Below, piece after piece: positions 8,823 to 17,875 of a DNA stretch of 28,495 bases (position 1 is the first letter of the stretch; each line of letters starts with the position of its first letter). The notes under the pieces are model-generated. The model had not been told where the DNA came from. It did no database searches and saw only the letters and a program-made list of their open reading frames with translations. This DNA comes from CAZFQG01 sp964520785 (GTDB lineage: Bacteria > Planctomycetota > Planctomycetia > Pirellulales > Thermoguttaceae): contig CAZFQG010000071.1 in the NCBI GenBank assembly GCA_964520785.1, positions 1 through 28,495 on the forward strand, given 5' to 3'. Position numbers and translations under genes: made by a program.

Positions 8823-11024
8823 ATGATCCCGAACCCGCCCTACAATTCGCCGATCCCCGCAGAAGTGCGGACCGTATTCGCGAAATTGCGGTCCGGCATC
8901 CGCGGTTACGCGGTGGCATACGGCGCGGCCGCGTTCGTCGCGGTTTTGGGAGCCCTTTTCTGGGTAAGCCTTTTGGGCGACTGGCTTTTCGAGCCGAGCG
9001 TCCAATCGCGGGTATTCCTGGCGGGGGTGGTCCTCGTCGGTCTGGGGTTCTTCGCGTGGCGCTATCTATTCGCCCCTCTTCGCAGACCGCTGCGCGATGT
9101 CAGTCTGGCACTCCTGTTGGAACGCCACGCGCCGGAGCTGAACGAATCCCTTCTGACGACCGTGGAACTCGCCGGGCGCAATCCGGTGGAGGGGGGATTC
9201 GACCCGAGACTTCTCGAATTGACCGAAGAACGCGCGCGGCGGATGGTTGGGGGAGCAAATCTCGGCGGTCTGTTTACGTTCGCGCCGTTGGTGAAGATGC
9301 TGCTGAGCGCGGCCGCCTTGCTCATCTCGATCATCGTGTTCGCGTGGATCGCACCGGAGGGACTCGGAATCTGGGCGCGACGGACGCTCGCCTTGTCCAA
9401 CGAACTCTGGCCGAGAAAGACCCGGCTGGAGGTCGAAGGGTTCGAGAACGGCCGCGCCAAGGTGGCCCGAGGGGGCGATTTCGAAGTGCGCGTCCGGGCG
9501 GACACGGCAATGCCGTTGGTGCCCAATACGGTCCAACTACGGTACCGCAACGACGAAGGGGCGGAAGGCCGCGTCACGATGGGGCGCGAGGGGGATGCCC
9601 TGGCCTCCCAAGAGCCAAGCCAACTATACACCTACACATTCAAGGGGGTCCTCTCGCCGATCACCTTCGAAGCACAAGGGGGCGACGATATCTTGCGCGA
9701 CCTGCGGATCGAAACCGTTGAACCGCCGACGGTCGTGGAAATGGGGCTGGACTGCGTCTTTCCCGAATATACGAACCGGTCTTCCCGGCGGATTCCGGTA
9801 TCCGGTCTGATGCGGATTTCGTATGGAACGAAAACGGTCCTCCGCGGCCGCGCGAACAAGCCGCTCGGCGGCGTCGATGTCGTTCGCGTCGAGGGTCATG
9901 ACGCCGCCGATCGCGCAGCGCTCCATGCCAAACTGGAGGAGAACTCACCTATGGAGTTCGCCGTCGACCTGGGTGTTTTGGAGGCGGACGAAATCCTTCT
10001 GCTTCGTCTGGAGGACGCCGAAGGAGTAAGGGCAGCCGAACCAATACGCGTCTCGATCGCCGTGGTGGCCGACGAAACCCCGTCGATCACCGCGGCTCTC
10101 GCCGGGATCGGCATGGCGATCACGCCGGAGGCGATGCTTCCGGTAAAGGGAGCCATCCGCGACGACTACGGCCTGGCCGAAACGTGGTTCGAGTTCGCGG
10201 TCGAAGGAGGAGAACCAAGTCGCGCCCCGATCGCGCAATACCACGATAACCCGGTGGAGGTACCACTGGAAGCGGCGCTTGACCTTCGGGAACATGGCCT
10301 GCCGGTGGATAAGAAACTGCTGGTTCGCGTTTCCGCCGCTGACCGGTACGCCCTCGCGGATACCCCCAACGTGGGTTCAACGGAACGGTGGCAGTTGGAC
10401 ATCGTCCCCCCAGAGAAGCTACTCGCGATGCTGGAAGCCCGGGAACTGCTTCTGCGGCAACGGTTCGAGGCGATCATCGGCGAAATGACGGAAAACGCCG
10501 ATTCCCTTCGCGTCCAGCAGGCGGATTACCAGGGGAAAGCCTCCGGATCGAACGGAGACGCGGGCCATGTGGCGGAACTGCGGAAGCTGCAAATTCAGCG
10601 GGTTTTACAGAATGTGCGCAAGAACGCCGACGAAACCTTGGGCGCGGCTCTCGGATTCGACGACATCGCCGCCCAGTTGATTAATAATCGCCTGGACACG
10701 AACGAACGGCGGGTGCGTCTGGAGGAGGGAATCGCCGGACCCCTGCACAAATTGGTGGAGATTCAATTTAGCGCTTTGGTAAAAGATTTGGAGGCGTTAG
10801 AATCAAAACTAGAGAGTCCGGACGAGGCTCCGGAACGTTTCGACCGCACGAGGCGGACGGCCCAGGCCATTCTGATGGAAATGGACCTCATCCTTTCGCG
10901 GATGCTCGAAATGGAGAGTTTCAACGAGCTGATCGAGATTCTCCGGAGAATTATCGACCGGCAGAAGGACGTAGAAGAAAAGGCCCGGGAGCGACAGAAG
11001 GAATCGCTCCGGGATTTGCTGTGA
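8823..11024 (+). CDS. DUF4175-like large membrane protein
   Basis: 733 aa from the ATG at 8823; an in-frame TTG at 8781 would overlap the previous gene and add 14 residues. Two hydrophobic helices lie near the N-terminus (GYAVAYGAAAFVAVLGALF and VFLAGVVLVGLGFFAWRYLF), then a third (MLLSAAALLISIIVFAWIA, about residues 159-180). The middle is beta-rich and looks periplasmic. The C-terminal third is long amphipathic helix with heptad-like spacing and a highly charged end (DRQKDVEEKARERQKESLR). This layout resembles DUF4175-type proteins found beside MoxR/vWA genes. No catalytic motif is visible. It runs into the following gene without a gap; a GTG at 11021 overlaps its stop codon. Confidence 0.75.
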   Translation: MIPNPPYNSPIPAEVRTVFAKLRSGIRGYAVAYGAAAFVAVLGALFWVSLLGDWLFEPSVQSRVFLAGVVLVGLGFFAWRYLFAPLRRPLRDVSLALLLERHAPELNESLLTTVELAGRNPVEGGFDPRLLELTEERARRMVGGANLGGLFTFAPLVKMLLSAAALLISIIVFAWIAPEGLGIWARRTLALSNELWPRKTRLEVEGFENGRAKVARGGDFEVRVRADTAMPLVPNTVQLRYRNDEGAEGRVTMGREGDALASQEPSQLYTYTFKGVLSPITFEAQGGDDILRDLRIETVEPPTVVEMGLDCVFPEYTNRSSRRIPVSGLMRISYGTKTVLRGRANKPLGGVDVVRVEGHDAADRAALHAKLEENSPMEFAVDLGVLEADEILLLRLEDAEGVRAAEPIRVSIAVVADETPSITAALAGIGMAITPEAMLPVKGAIRDDYGLAETWFEFAVEGGEPSRAPIAQYHDNPVEVPLEAALDLREHGLPVDKKLLVRVSAADRYALADTPNVGSTERWQLDIVPPEKLLAMLEARELLLRQRFEAIIGEMTENADSLRVQQADYQGKASGSNGDAGHVAELRKLQIQRVLQNVRKNADETLGAALGFDDIAAQLINNRLDTNERRVRLEEGIAGPLHKLVEIQFSALVKDLEALESKLESPDEAPERFDRTRRTAQAILMEMDLILSRMLEMESFNELIEILRRIIDRQKDVEEKARERQKESLRDLL

Positions 11025-11092
11025 AGTACTTCCTTCGCTTCCTTCGGGTGCCGTTTTGGCGGGACGAAACGGAAAGGACGTTGCGAGCGATC

Positions 11093-12844
11093 ATGACGAG
11101 ACTAAGACACGCGATCACGCGATCTTCCTATGTTGCGCTCGTATTAGCGGCGTGCGCCACCTCCGCGTGTCCGCGGGCGGCCGCCCAGCAGGCACTTGCG
11201 GATGATCTGGGCGAGCGGCAGTCGGAAATCGCCGAAGAGTATCAGCGGCTGGAGAATACGCTCCTGCGAATGGCGGAGCTCAGCGCGATGACCGATCCGC
11301 ACCGGTCCGCCCTCCTACGGAGGGTGCTTGCCCAAAGCAAGGACCGGCTGATCGGTTCCCAGTTTGAAGAACTCGCCCGGCTTTTGGGCGACAACCGGTT
11401 TTCTCGTGCCGTTGAGAACTCCCGCGACCTGCAATCCGACTTGCGCATCCTTCTGGAACTTCTCTTGAGCGAGGACCGGGCGAAACGTCTGAAGGAGGAG
11501 CAGGCGCAGGTCCGCGAGTTTCTCAAACAGCTTGGGGACATTATCCTCCGCCAGAAGGCGGTTCGGGGGCGAACCGACGGAGGGGGTCCCATGAAGCCGA
11601 TCTCCGAGGAGCAGGGCAAGCTGGCCGAGCGAACCGGTCGACTCGAGAAGGACGTCCGCGAGTTCAATGAGAACCGGTCGAAGTCGCTCGAAGACCTTGA
11701 AAGGGCGCTCGATGAGTCGAAGGGGGCCGAGGAGGGAAACGGCGGCGAATCGGGAGATCCCAAAGGGACGGAAGGCTCCAAGGAGGAGGAGTCACGGGAC
11801 GGTGATTCAAAGAGCAAGCCGGCGGACGAAAGCCAACCCGGCAAAGAAAGTGGACCCAGCCAAGAGGGTCAGGAGGGCCAACAAGGTCAGGAGGGCCAAC
11901 AAGGTCAGGAGGGCCAACAAGGTCAGGAGGGCCAACAAGGTCAGGAGGGTCAACAGGGACAGCAAGGCCAACAAGGGGAACGGTCCGAGAATCAAGACAG
12001 CCAAGACCAGGACCAGCGGAAGGAACAAAAGCCCTCGGTCGATCAACGGCTGAAGGCAGCGCAGCGGCGGATGGAGGAAGCGCAAAAACGCCTGGACGAA
12101 GCCAAACGAGGCGAAGCGTTCGATGAACAGGAAAAGGCACTTCGGGAACTGGAACGGGCCAAGGCGGAACTCGAGGAGATTCTCCGTCAACTGCGCGAGG
12201 AGGAAATCCAGCGCCTGCTGGCGGCGCTGGAGGCCCGATTCCGCCAGATTCTGAAGATGGAGCGTCTCATCTATACACGGACGGTGGAACTCGACGGTAC
12301 GATCCGCGAGGAGCGTCCTGGGGAGCACGTGCTGGAGTCGTCGCGGTTGGGAATCAAGCAGAATCAAGTCGTCCTGGAGGTCGACAAGGCCCTATTGCTT
12401 CTGAAGGAAGACGGCACGTCGATCGCCCTGCCGGAAGCGGTCCGCGAGGTTCGCGAGGACATGCTCCAAACGGCTGACCGTCTCGCCGGAGGGAAGACCG
12501 GTGAAATCACGCAGCGGATTGAACAAGATATTCTCGCCGCGCTCGAAGAAATTCTGGAGGCGCTCCAGAAGGCGCGAGAGGACAGCGAACAACGTCAACA
12601 GGACGCACAAGACGGTCAAACGGGAATGCCGGTCGATCCACCATTGGTCGAAATGCTGGCGGAACTGAAGATGATCCGCGCGCTCCAGATGCGCGTGAAC
12701 CGCCGGACGGACGGGTATTCGAAGCTGATGGAGACGGAACGGACGGATAACCCCGAGATCGTAACCGCCCTGCGCTCACTCGCCGAAAGGCAGGAACGCA
12801 TTTTCCGAATCACCCGGGACCTGGAAATGGGAAAGAACGAATGA
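11093..12844 (+). CDS. Secreted Gln/Gly-rich coiled-coil protein
   Basis: 583 aa. The ATG at 11093 is chosen because it places a basic n-region and hydrophobic core (MTRLRHAITRSSYVALVLAA) at the very N-terminus, ending in ATSACPRAAAQ, a good signal peptide. A GTG at 11021, overlapping the upstream stop, would add 24 residues and is the alternative. The mature protein is almost wholly helical and charged. Heptad-like coiled coils lie either side of a Gly/Gln/Glu linker with five GQEGQQ units (about residues 259-288). No enzymatic motif is seen. It probably forms an elongated periplasmic rod or adaptor within the operon's assembly. The stop overlaps the next ATG by 4 bp. I do not recognise a named family. 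Confidence 0.8.
   Translation: MTRLRHAITRSSYVALVLAACATSACPRAAAQQALADDLGERQSEIAEEYQRLENTLLRMAELSAMTDPHRSALLRRVLAQSKDRLIGSQFEELARLLGDNRFSRAVENSRDLQSDLRILLELLLSEDRAKRLKEEQAQVREFLKQLGDIILRQKAVRGRTDGGGPMKPISEEQGKLAERTGRLEKDVREFNENRSKSLEDLERALDESKGAEEGNGGESGDPKGTEGSKEEESRDGDSKSKPADESQPGKESGPSQEGQEGQQGQEGQQGQEGQQGQEGQQGQEGQQGQQGQQGERSENQDSQDQDQRKEQKPSVDQRLKAAQRRMEEAQKRLDEAKRGEAFDEQEKALRELERAKAELEEILRQLREEEIQRLLAALEARFRQILKMERLIYTRTVELDGTIREERPGEHVLESSRLGIKQNQVVLEVDKALLLLKEDGTSIALPEAVREVREDMLQTADRLAGGKTGEITQRIEQDILAALEEILEALQKAREDSEQRQQDAQDGQTGMPVDPPLVEMLAELKMIRALQMRVNRRTDGYSKLMETERTDNPEIVTALRSLAERQERIFRITRDLEMGKNE
11867..11974 (+). repeat. 18-bp in-frame tandem repeat coding for GQEGQQ
   Basis: Units 1 to 4 (11867-11938) are identical copies of ggtcaggagggccaacaa. 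Unit 5 (11939-11956) differs at two third-codon positions, and unit 6 (11957-11974) is diverged and codes for GQQGQQ. The unit length is a multiple of three, so copy-number change keeps the frame and only changes linker length. DNA identity across units 1-4 suggests recent slippage or expansion. Confidence 0.95.
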
Positions 12845-13863
12845 ATGCCCGAATCGCCGTTTTGAGCGTCGCCATTCTTGCGGTGGGTTCCGCCCGGTTC
12901 GCGGCCGCCGAGTGGATCCCCCTGTCCGCGGCCGACGCGGAAGAGGCCGTGATGAGCCGTCTGAAGGCCAAGGGGGCAGAGTCCGATACGCTGGCCGAAG
13001 CAAACCGGTCGTGGCGAGGGCTCCCGCCTGACGCGGAGGCTTCCGAAGTTCTATTGGAGGCGTGTCTTGCCCTTTCCCTGGTTGATTCGGACGTGAAGAA
13101 GGCCATCGCCGCGGCCCTCACCGGCAGCACCGATGCCGTAAACGCCGCCGTGGCCGAACTGGACGGCGCCGACCCCTTCTCCGCGGCCAACACACGGCTC
13201 TTGTGCGCACGGATCTACCTGGACGACGACCGATACGACGAGGCGTTCGCGTTGATCGAACCACTCGACGCCGGCGCGGTGATCGACCCCGCCTCGCTGA
13301 CATTCGCCAAGGGATTGGCCGCGTTCCAACTGCTGAAGAAGGAAGAGGGGATCAAAGCGGTCGACTCCCTTCTGGAGAACCGCGACGCGGCCCCGAGACG
13401 CTACGTGGTCCTTGCCGAGCGGCTCAAGACCCGCTTTGAAACCCTCGAGCCGGACAGCCTTTACGAAATCTCGCGGAAGATGAACGACATCGGCCGGCGC
13501 CTCGACCAGGGAGAGGCCGGCAAGACGGTCCTCCGCCTCGAACGCGAGGTCATTGAATCGCTCGACAAGATGATCAAGAAACTTGAAGACGCCCAAAAGG
13601 CCGCGCAAAGCGCCCAAGGAGGGAATCAGGGGGGAAACCAGTCGAGCAGTCCCGCCCAGAAGAGTGCTCTCTTGGGAGGCAAGGGTCCTGGAAACGTTAC
13701 CAAGAAGAACATCGGCGCGAAGACGGGCTGGGGGGATTTGCCGCCGAAAGATCGCGAGAGCGCCCTCCAGGAGCTCAGCCGCCAGTTCCCCTCGCACTAC
13801 CGCGACGTCATCGAGCAGTACTTCCGCGAATTGGCTCGAAAGAAGGAGACGCCCACGCGATGA
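12841..13863 (+). CDS. Secreted helical (TPR-like) protein with conserved-looking C-terminal tail
   Basis: 340 aa. The signal peptide is MNARIAVLSVAILAVGSARF ending AAA before EW. The middle (about 40-210) is a run of short amphipathic helices with Ala/Leu/Tyr spacing that resembles tetratricopeptide-like repeats (for example AARIYLDDDRYDEAFAL-type turns around 120-140), though no repeat matches a consensus strongly. A helix with heptads (about 210-252) leads to a Gln/Gly/Asn/Ser linker (about 253-270). The final 45 residues (296-340) begin GWGDLPPKDRESALQELSRQ and continue into a helix with FPSHYRDVIEQYFREL. It starts inside the previous stop and ends inside the next start, so it is translated in step with its neighbours. 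TPR proteins accompany vWA proteins in Bat operons, which fits. Function unknown. Confidence 0.8.
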   Translation: MNARIAVLSVAILAVGSARFAAAEWIPLSAADAEEAVMSRLKAKGAESDTLAEANRSWRGLPPDAEASEVLLEACLALSLVDSDVKKAIAAALTGSTDAVNAAVAELDGADPFSAANTRLLCARIYLDDDRYDEAFALIEPLDAGAVIDPASLTFAKGLAAFQLLKKEEGIKAVDSLLENRDAAPRRYVVLAERLKTRFETLEPDSLYEISRKMNDIGRRLDQGEAGKTVLRLEREVIESLDKMIKKLEDAQKAAQSAQGGNQGGNQSSSPAQKSALLGGKGPGNVTKKNIGAKTGWGDLPPKDRESALQELSRQFPSHYRDVIEQYFRELARKKETPTR

Positions 13864-15044
13864 TCCAGGCCCTTCTTTGCGTCACCCTCATCGCCGCCAG
13901 TCCCTCCGTCCAGGTCGACACCCTGGATGGCGATCGATTGGATGGTACGCTCCAACGGGTCGCCGAAGACGTGGTTGTATTGCGCTCCGGCGAAAAGGAG
14001 GTAAGATTGCCGTTCGCCAAACTCGCGGCGCTGGTTGTCGTGCCTCCGAGGGTGGATGTTTCCCCCGCCGAGTTTCCGCGAGCGGCGCTGTCCGACGGCT
14101 CTATGGCCGTCGTCCGTGAGTGCGTGCTTGAGAACGGGGAACTCACCTGGCCCGGCGACGGCGCGAGCCGCACGGTCCCGCAAACCTCCGTGCGGCACGT
14201 CCAGTTCGCGGCGATCCCGGAATCGCTTCTGCACCAGTGGCGATCTTTGCGAGACGAGCCTCGTCAGGATGATTTTCTCGTCGTGGTCCGCGGCACGGTT
14301 TTGGAGTATCACCGCGGGTTGATCCGTCGTATCGCGGCGGATCGTGTGCACTTTGAAATCGATGGCGAGATACTCCCGGTTCGCCGCGACGCGATCGCCG
14401 CCGTGGTGTTTCGGGCCGAAGACAAGCCCAGCGCGGCCGGCGCATGTTGTCGGCTGACGGAGAAGGACGGTTCCGTCTGGTCGGCGAGAAGCATCGCCGG
14501 CGACGCTGGCCGAATCGAGTGGACGATTCTCGCCGGTCCGGCCTTTAGGACGCCGCTCGAAGCGGTGTCGCGAATCGATTTCGCCCAAACTTACAGCACG
14601 CCTCTCGTCGAGCTGACACCGATCACGTCTTCCTGGACTCCTTATTTCGCTCGGGGAAACAACGATATTCGTGGGGAGTTCTTCGCCCCCCGATTCAGTC
14701 GCGGATTCTACACGGCCGTACCGGTACTCGATGGCAAGACATGCAAGCACGCCCTGAGTCTCCATAGCCGATCCGAAATCACGTGGCGCGTTCCGGAGGG
14801 ATCGCGGCGATTCGTCGCGACGGTCGGGATCGATGACGCCGTTCGCCCCGGGGGGAACGCGATAGTGGTCGTTCTTGTCGACGACGAGGAATTGCTGCGG
14901 AAGACGATTACCGGGGAGGCCTCGGCGGAGGAAATACGTGTCGATCTTTCGGGGGCTCGCCGCCTGACACTCCTGGTTGATTATGGTGGCGGCATGGATA
15001 TCGGCGACGCCGTCGTCTTCTCGGATGCGAGGATTGTTCAATGA
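13860..15044 (+). CDS. Secreted NPCBM/NEW2-like domain protein
   Basis: 394 aa with a short signal peptide (MIQALLCVTLIAASPS). The first part has repeated beta-hairpins of the form DTLDGDRLDGTL and LRSGEKEVRLPFAKLAALVV, a pattern seen in secreted Planctomycete proteins. The C-terminal ~150 residues match the NPCBM (novel putative carbohydrate-binding module) plan: YTAVPVLDGKTCKHALSLHS, then SEITWRVPEGSRRFVATVGI, then a strand with FSDARIV at the end. NPCBM domains are jelly-roll modules thought to bind glycans. No catalytic residues are visible. Both ends are 4-bp overlaps with neighbours. Family call for the C-terminus is fairly sure; a ligand cannot be named. Confidence 0.8.
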   Translation: MIQALLCVTLIAASPSVQVDTLDGDRLDGTLQRVAEDVVVLRSGEKEVRLPFAKLAALVVVPPRVDVSPAEFPRAALSDGSMAVVRECVLENGELTWPGDGASRTVPQTSVRHVQFAAIPESLLHQWRSLRDEPRQDDFLVVVRGTVLEYHRGLIRRIAADRVHFEIDGEILPVRRDAIAAVVFRAEDKPSAAGACCRLTEKDGSVWSARSIAGDAGRIEWTILAGPAFRTPLEAVSRIDFAQTYSTPLVELTPITSSWTPYFARGNNDIRGEFFAPRFSRGFYTAVPVLDGKTCKHALSLHSRSEITWRVPEGSRRFVATVGIDDAVRPGGNAIVVVLVDDEELLRKTITGEASAEEIRVDLSGARRLTLLVDYGGGMDIGDAVVFSDARIVQ

Positions 15045-16828
15045 AATACGCGCCGCTTTTTACTCCAACGTTCTTCGCGCTGATTCTCTCCGGCTCGAGT
15101 ACTCCATTCGTGGTCGGGGCGCCGTTCGACGAAGTCATCAACGCCGAGGCCCACCGCGTAAATTCGGTCGGTCGCGCGAAGGACGCGGTGGTGGCCGTCT
15201 TTCCGCTGGAGGGAAAGGGGGGCGGTTCCGGCGTCGTCATCTCGCCCGACGGGTTCGCCTTGACGAATTTCCATGTCGTTGGTCCCACCGGATACGCGAT
15301 GAAATGCGGGATGGCCGACGGCAACGCCTACGACGCCGTCTTAGTGGGTCTCGACCCGACGGGGGACGTCGCGTTGATCAAGCTTTTCGGCCGGGACGAC
15401 TTTCCGGCCGCGACACTGGCCGATAGCGACGAAGTCCGCGTCGGCGATCTCGTCTATGCCATGGGCAATCCGTTTCTGCTGGCGACCGATTTTCAGCCGA
15501 CCGTTACCCGGGGGATTATTTCCGGCGTCCACCGCTACCAGTTTCCCAGCGGGACGCTCCTGGAGTACGCCGATTGTCTGCAGACCGACGCCTCGATCAA
15601 CCCTGGTAATTCCGGCGGCCCCTTGTTCGACGCAGAAGGGCGGCTGATCGGGATCAACGGTCGGTGTTCGTTCGAGAAACGCGGCCGCGTCTCGGTCGAC
15701 GTCGGCTACGCCATCTCGATCAATCAGATCAAGAACTTCTTGGGCTGCCTGCATTCGGGACGGATCGTCGACCACGCGACCGCCGGCATCCTCGTCGGCT
15801 CGGACGAGGAGGGCCGGGTCGTCGTAACCGACATCCTGATTGATTCCGACGCTTACCGCCGCGGACTCCGCTATGGGGATGAGATCGTCGAATTCGGCGG
15901 TCGCTCCATCTCCACGCCGAACGGTTTCAAGAACGTCCTGGGCATCTTTCCGAAGGGATGGCGGCTGCCGCTTACGTATCTGCGGGGCGGCGAGCGGAAA
16001 ACGGTTTCGATACGCCTCGGCGGCGTCCACCGGTCCGATGAACTCCTGGAGCAACTCCGCAAGCAACGGCCCGAGGAGCCCGGACCGCCGGAAACACCGG
16101 AGGGACCCGTTCCCGAGGAGGAAGGGGACCGCCCCGGCCCGCGATTGAACCGGGTGAAGGAGGAGCCGATTCCGGTTCCGGACGTCGTCAAGAAGCATTA
16201 CCAAGAGCGGCGCGGCTTCGCGAACTACTTCTTCAACCGCCTCCATCGCGACCGCGTTCTGGCGGCATGGCATGCCCTGGGCATCCCGAATCGGACCGAG
16301 ATGAGTTGGAACTGGCGGGGTGTCTTTCCTGCCGGGGACTATGAAATACGTCTCGATAACGACGTGTGCGAGTTTCGCGTCACGGACGGTGGATGGAAAA
16401 TCCGCCCGCAAGACACGGCCGAGAACTCGCTCGCTCCTCCCGGTTCCGGTGGCTTGCTTCTGGCGTTGTCGCTTTGGCGGAGATTAGCCGTCGAGGGGGC
16501 CGAGAACTTCGGCGAGGTCGTCTATTTCGGAACGGCACCGGTCCCGGGAGATGATACCTTGGCCGATGTCGTCCGCGCCACCGCCGGCGGTGCCGACTGC
16601 TGGTTCTATTTCGATCCGAAAACCGGAGAACTCCTGGCGATGGAGATGTTTCCGGAACGGAACGTCGACCCATGCGAACTCCGTTTCGCGGACTACCAAG
16701 ATACCGAAATCGGCCACATGCCGGGAAAGATCGAGCTACGGTTCGGCGACGAGGTAGTCGCCGGTTTGTCTTTAGGGAAGTTTGAACTCAAACCGAGTGA
16801 AAAAGCGGAGGCGACTCCGTCCGAATAG
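15041..16828 (+). CDS. HtrA/S1C-type serine protease with PDZ domain and long C-terminal extension (catalytic triad intact)
   Basis: 595 aa with a signal peptide in the first ~26 residues. The trypsin-like domain has all three catalytic residues in DegP-like contexts: H78 in TNFHVV, D109 in DPTGDVALIK and S191 in NPGNSGGPL. A PDZ domain follows (about 245-330, containing AYRRGLRYGDEIVEFGG). A Pro/Glu-rich linker (about 340-380) leads to a ~200-residue C-terminal region not found in ordinary DegP; its last part (YFDPKTGELLAMEMF and following strands) resembles a LolA/lipoprotein-sorting-like beta sheet, but this is only a resemblance. It is probably periplasmic. The start overlaps the preceding stop by 4 bp and its stop abuts the next ATG. 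It is the only member of the three adjacent homologues expected to cleave peptide bonds. Confidence 0.9.
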   Translation: MKYAPLFTPTFFALILSGSSTPFVVGAPFDEVINAEAHRVNSVGRAKDAVVAVFPLEGKGGGSGVVISPDGFALTNFHVVGPTGYAMKCGMADGNAYDAVLVGLDPTGDVALIKLFGRDDFPAATLADSDEVRVGDLVYAMGNPFLLATDFQPTVTRGIISGVHRYQFPSGTLLEYADCLQTDASINPGNSGGPLFDAEGRLIGINGRCSFEKRGRVSVDVGYAISINQIKNFLGCLHSGRIVDHATAGILVGSDEEGRVVVTDILIDSDAYRRGLRYGDEIVEFGGRSISTPNGFKNVLGIFPKGWRLPLTYLRGGERKTVSIRLGGVHRSDELLEQLRKQRPEEPGPPETPEGPVPEEEGDRPGPRLNRVKEEPIPVPDVVKKHYQERRGFANYFFNRLHRDRVLAAWHALGIPNRTEMSWNWRGVFPAGDYEIRLDNDVCEFRVTDGGWKIRPQDTAENSLAPPGSGGLLLALSLWRRLAVEGAENFGEVVYFGTAPVPGDDTLADVVRATAGGADCWFYFDPKTGELLAMEMFPERNVDPCELRFADYQDTEIGHMPGKIELRFGDEVVAGLSLGKFELKPSEKAEATPSE

Positions 16829-17875
16829 ATGAAGTATCCCATGCGCTTTTTCGGTTACTTTTCGCCGATGCTCCTGGCCGTGGCGCTGGTCCCCGCGGGG
16901 GACGTTCACGGCCAATCCCTCGCCGAAACGATCCTCGACGTTCAGCCGAAGGTCGTCAAGCTTTTCGGCGCCGGTGGAATCCGCGGGATGGAAGGGTACC
17001 AGACCGGAATCCTGATTTCTGAAGACGGCCGGATTCTCACCGCCTGGAGCCACGTTCTCGACGACGAATATCTCACGGCCGTGCTCCACGACGGCCGCCG
17101 GTACGAGGCGAGCCTCGTCGGCGCCGATCCTCGGACCGGGGTCGCCGTCCTCAAGATCGACGCCGCCGGGCTCGCTCACTTCCAGCTCGAGGAGGCGGTC
17201 GAGGCCTCGCCCGGCACGCGCGTGCTCGCCTTCAGCAACGCTTTCGGGGTAGCCGTCGGCAACGAGCAGCCGAGCGTGCAAAGCGGTTATATCGGCGCGA
17301 AGACCGACCTGCAAGCGCGGCGCGGCGTCTGGGAGGCCGCCTACAAGGGCCCGGTCTACGTCCTGGACGCGATTACGAGCAACCCCGGCTCCGCCGGCGG
17401 GGCGCTCACCGACGGCGAGGGTCGCCTTCTGGGAATGTTGGGGACGGAGCTGCGCAACGCCAACACGCACACCTGGTTGAATTTCGCGGTTCCGACCGCC
17501 GCGTTCGACGCTCCGGTGAAGGCAATCCTTTCCGGGGAGACCGCTTCCAGGCCGGATGCGGTCGAGGTCCTTCCGGACCGTTCCTTCGACCTCCAAGCAA
17601 CTGGCATATCGCTTCTCCCGCGCGTCCTGGAAAGTACGCCCCCTTATATCGACGCGGTGAGGCGCGGCTCCGTGGCGCACCGTCTCGGCGTCCGTCCCGA
17701 CGATCTGATCGTCCTGTGTGACGGGACAGTCATTCAATCGGCCGAGCAGTTGACCGAAGAACTGAAAAAGATCGACGCGCGCGACGCGGTCACGCTCGGC
17801 GTTATGCGGAAGGGTGAGATGCTTCGCTTCAGACTTGAAATACCCCAATCGCCGCGGGAGGAAGAAACGCCGTGA
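16829..17875 (+). CDS. HtrA/S1C-like pseudoprotease with PDZ domain (Asp and Ser of triad missing)
   Basis: 348 aa. Signal peptide: basic start then SPMLLAVALVPAGDVHG. The trypsin-like scaffold is clear, but only H75 (AWSHVL) of the triad is kept. The position of the catalytic Asp holds G104 (DPRTGVAVLK where DPRTDxAxLK is expected). The active-site motif reads NPGSAGGAL, so the nucleophile position holds A189; the neighbouring S188 is one residue off. A PDZ domain lies at about 255-340 (VAHRLGVRPDDLIVLCDG). Expected to be proteolytically dead but still able to bind peptides. The ATG directly follows the upstream TAG with no gap; a second in-frame ATG at 16841 is possible. The last 4 bp overlap the next gene (GTGA). 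Whether a shifted serine could act instead cannot be decided here. Confidence 0.88.
   Translation: MKYPMRFFGYFSPMLLAVALVPAGDVHGQSLAETILDVQPKVVKLFGAGGIRGMEGYQTGILISEDGRILTAWSHVLDDEYLTAVLHDGRRYEASLVGADPRTGVAVLKIDAAGLAHFQLEEAVEASPGTRVLAFSNAFGVAVGNEQPSVQSGYIGAKTDLQARRGVWEAAYKGPVYVLDAITSNPGSAGGALTDGEGRLLGMLGTELRNANTHTWLNFAVPTAAFDAPVKAILSGETASRPDAVEVLPDRSFDLQATGISLLPRVLESTPPYIDAVRRGSVAHRLGVRPDDLIVLCDGTVIQSAEQLTEELKKIDARDAVTLGVMRKGEMLRFRLEIPQSPREEETP

Noticed and set aside
11807..12367. Long open frame on the minus strand opposite the Gln-rich coiled-coil gene, giving Leu-rich repeats
   Set aside because: It is the mirror of the 18-bp tandem repeat and of the GC-rich third positions; it has no ribosome binding site or family features.
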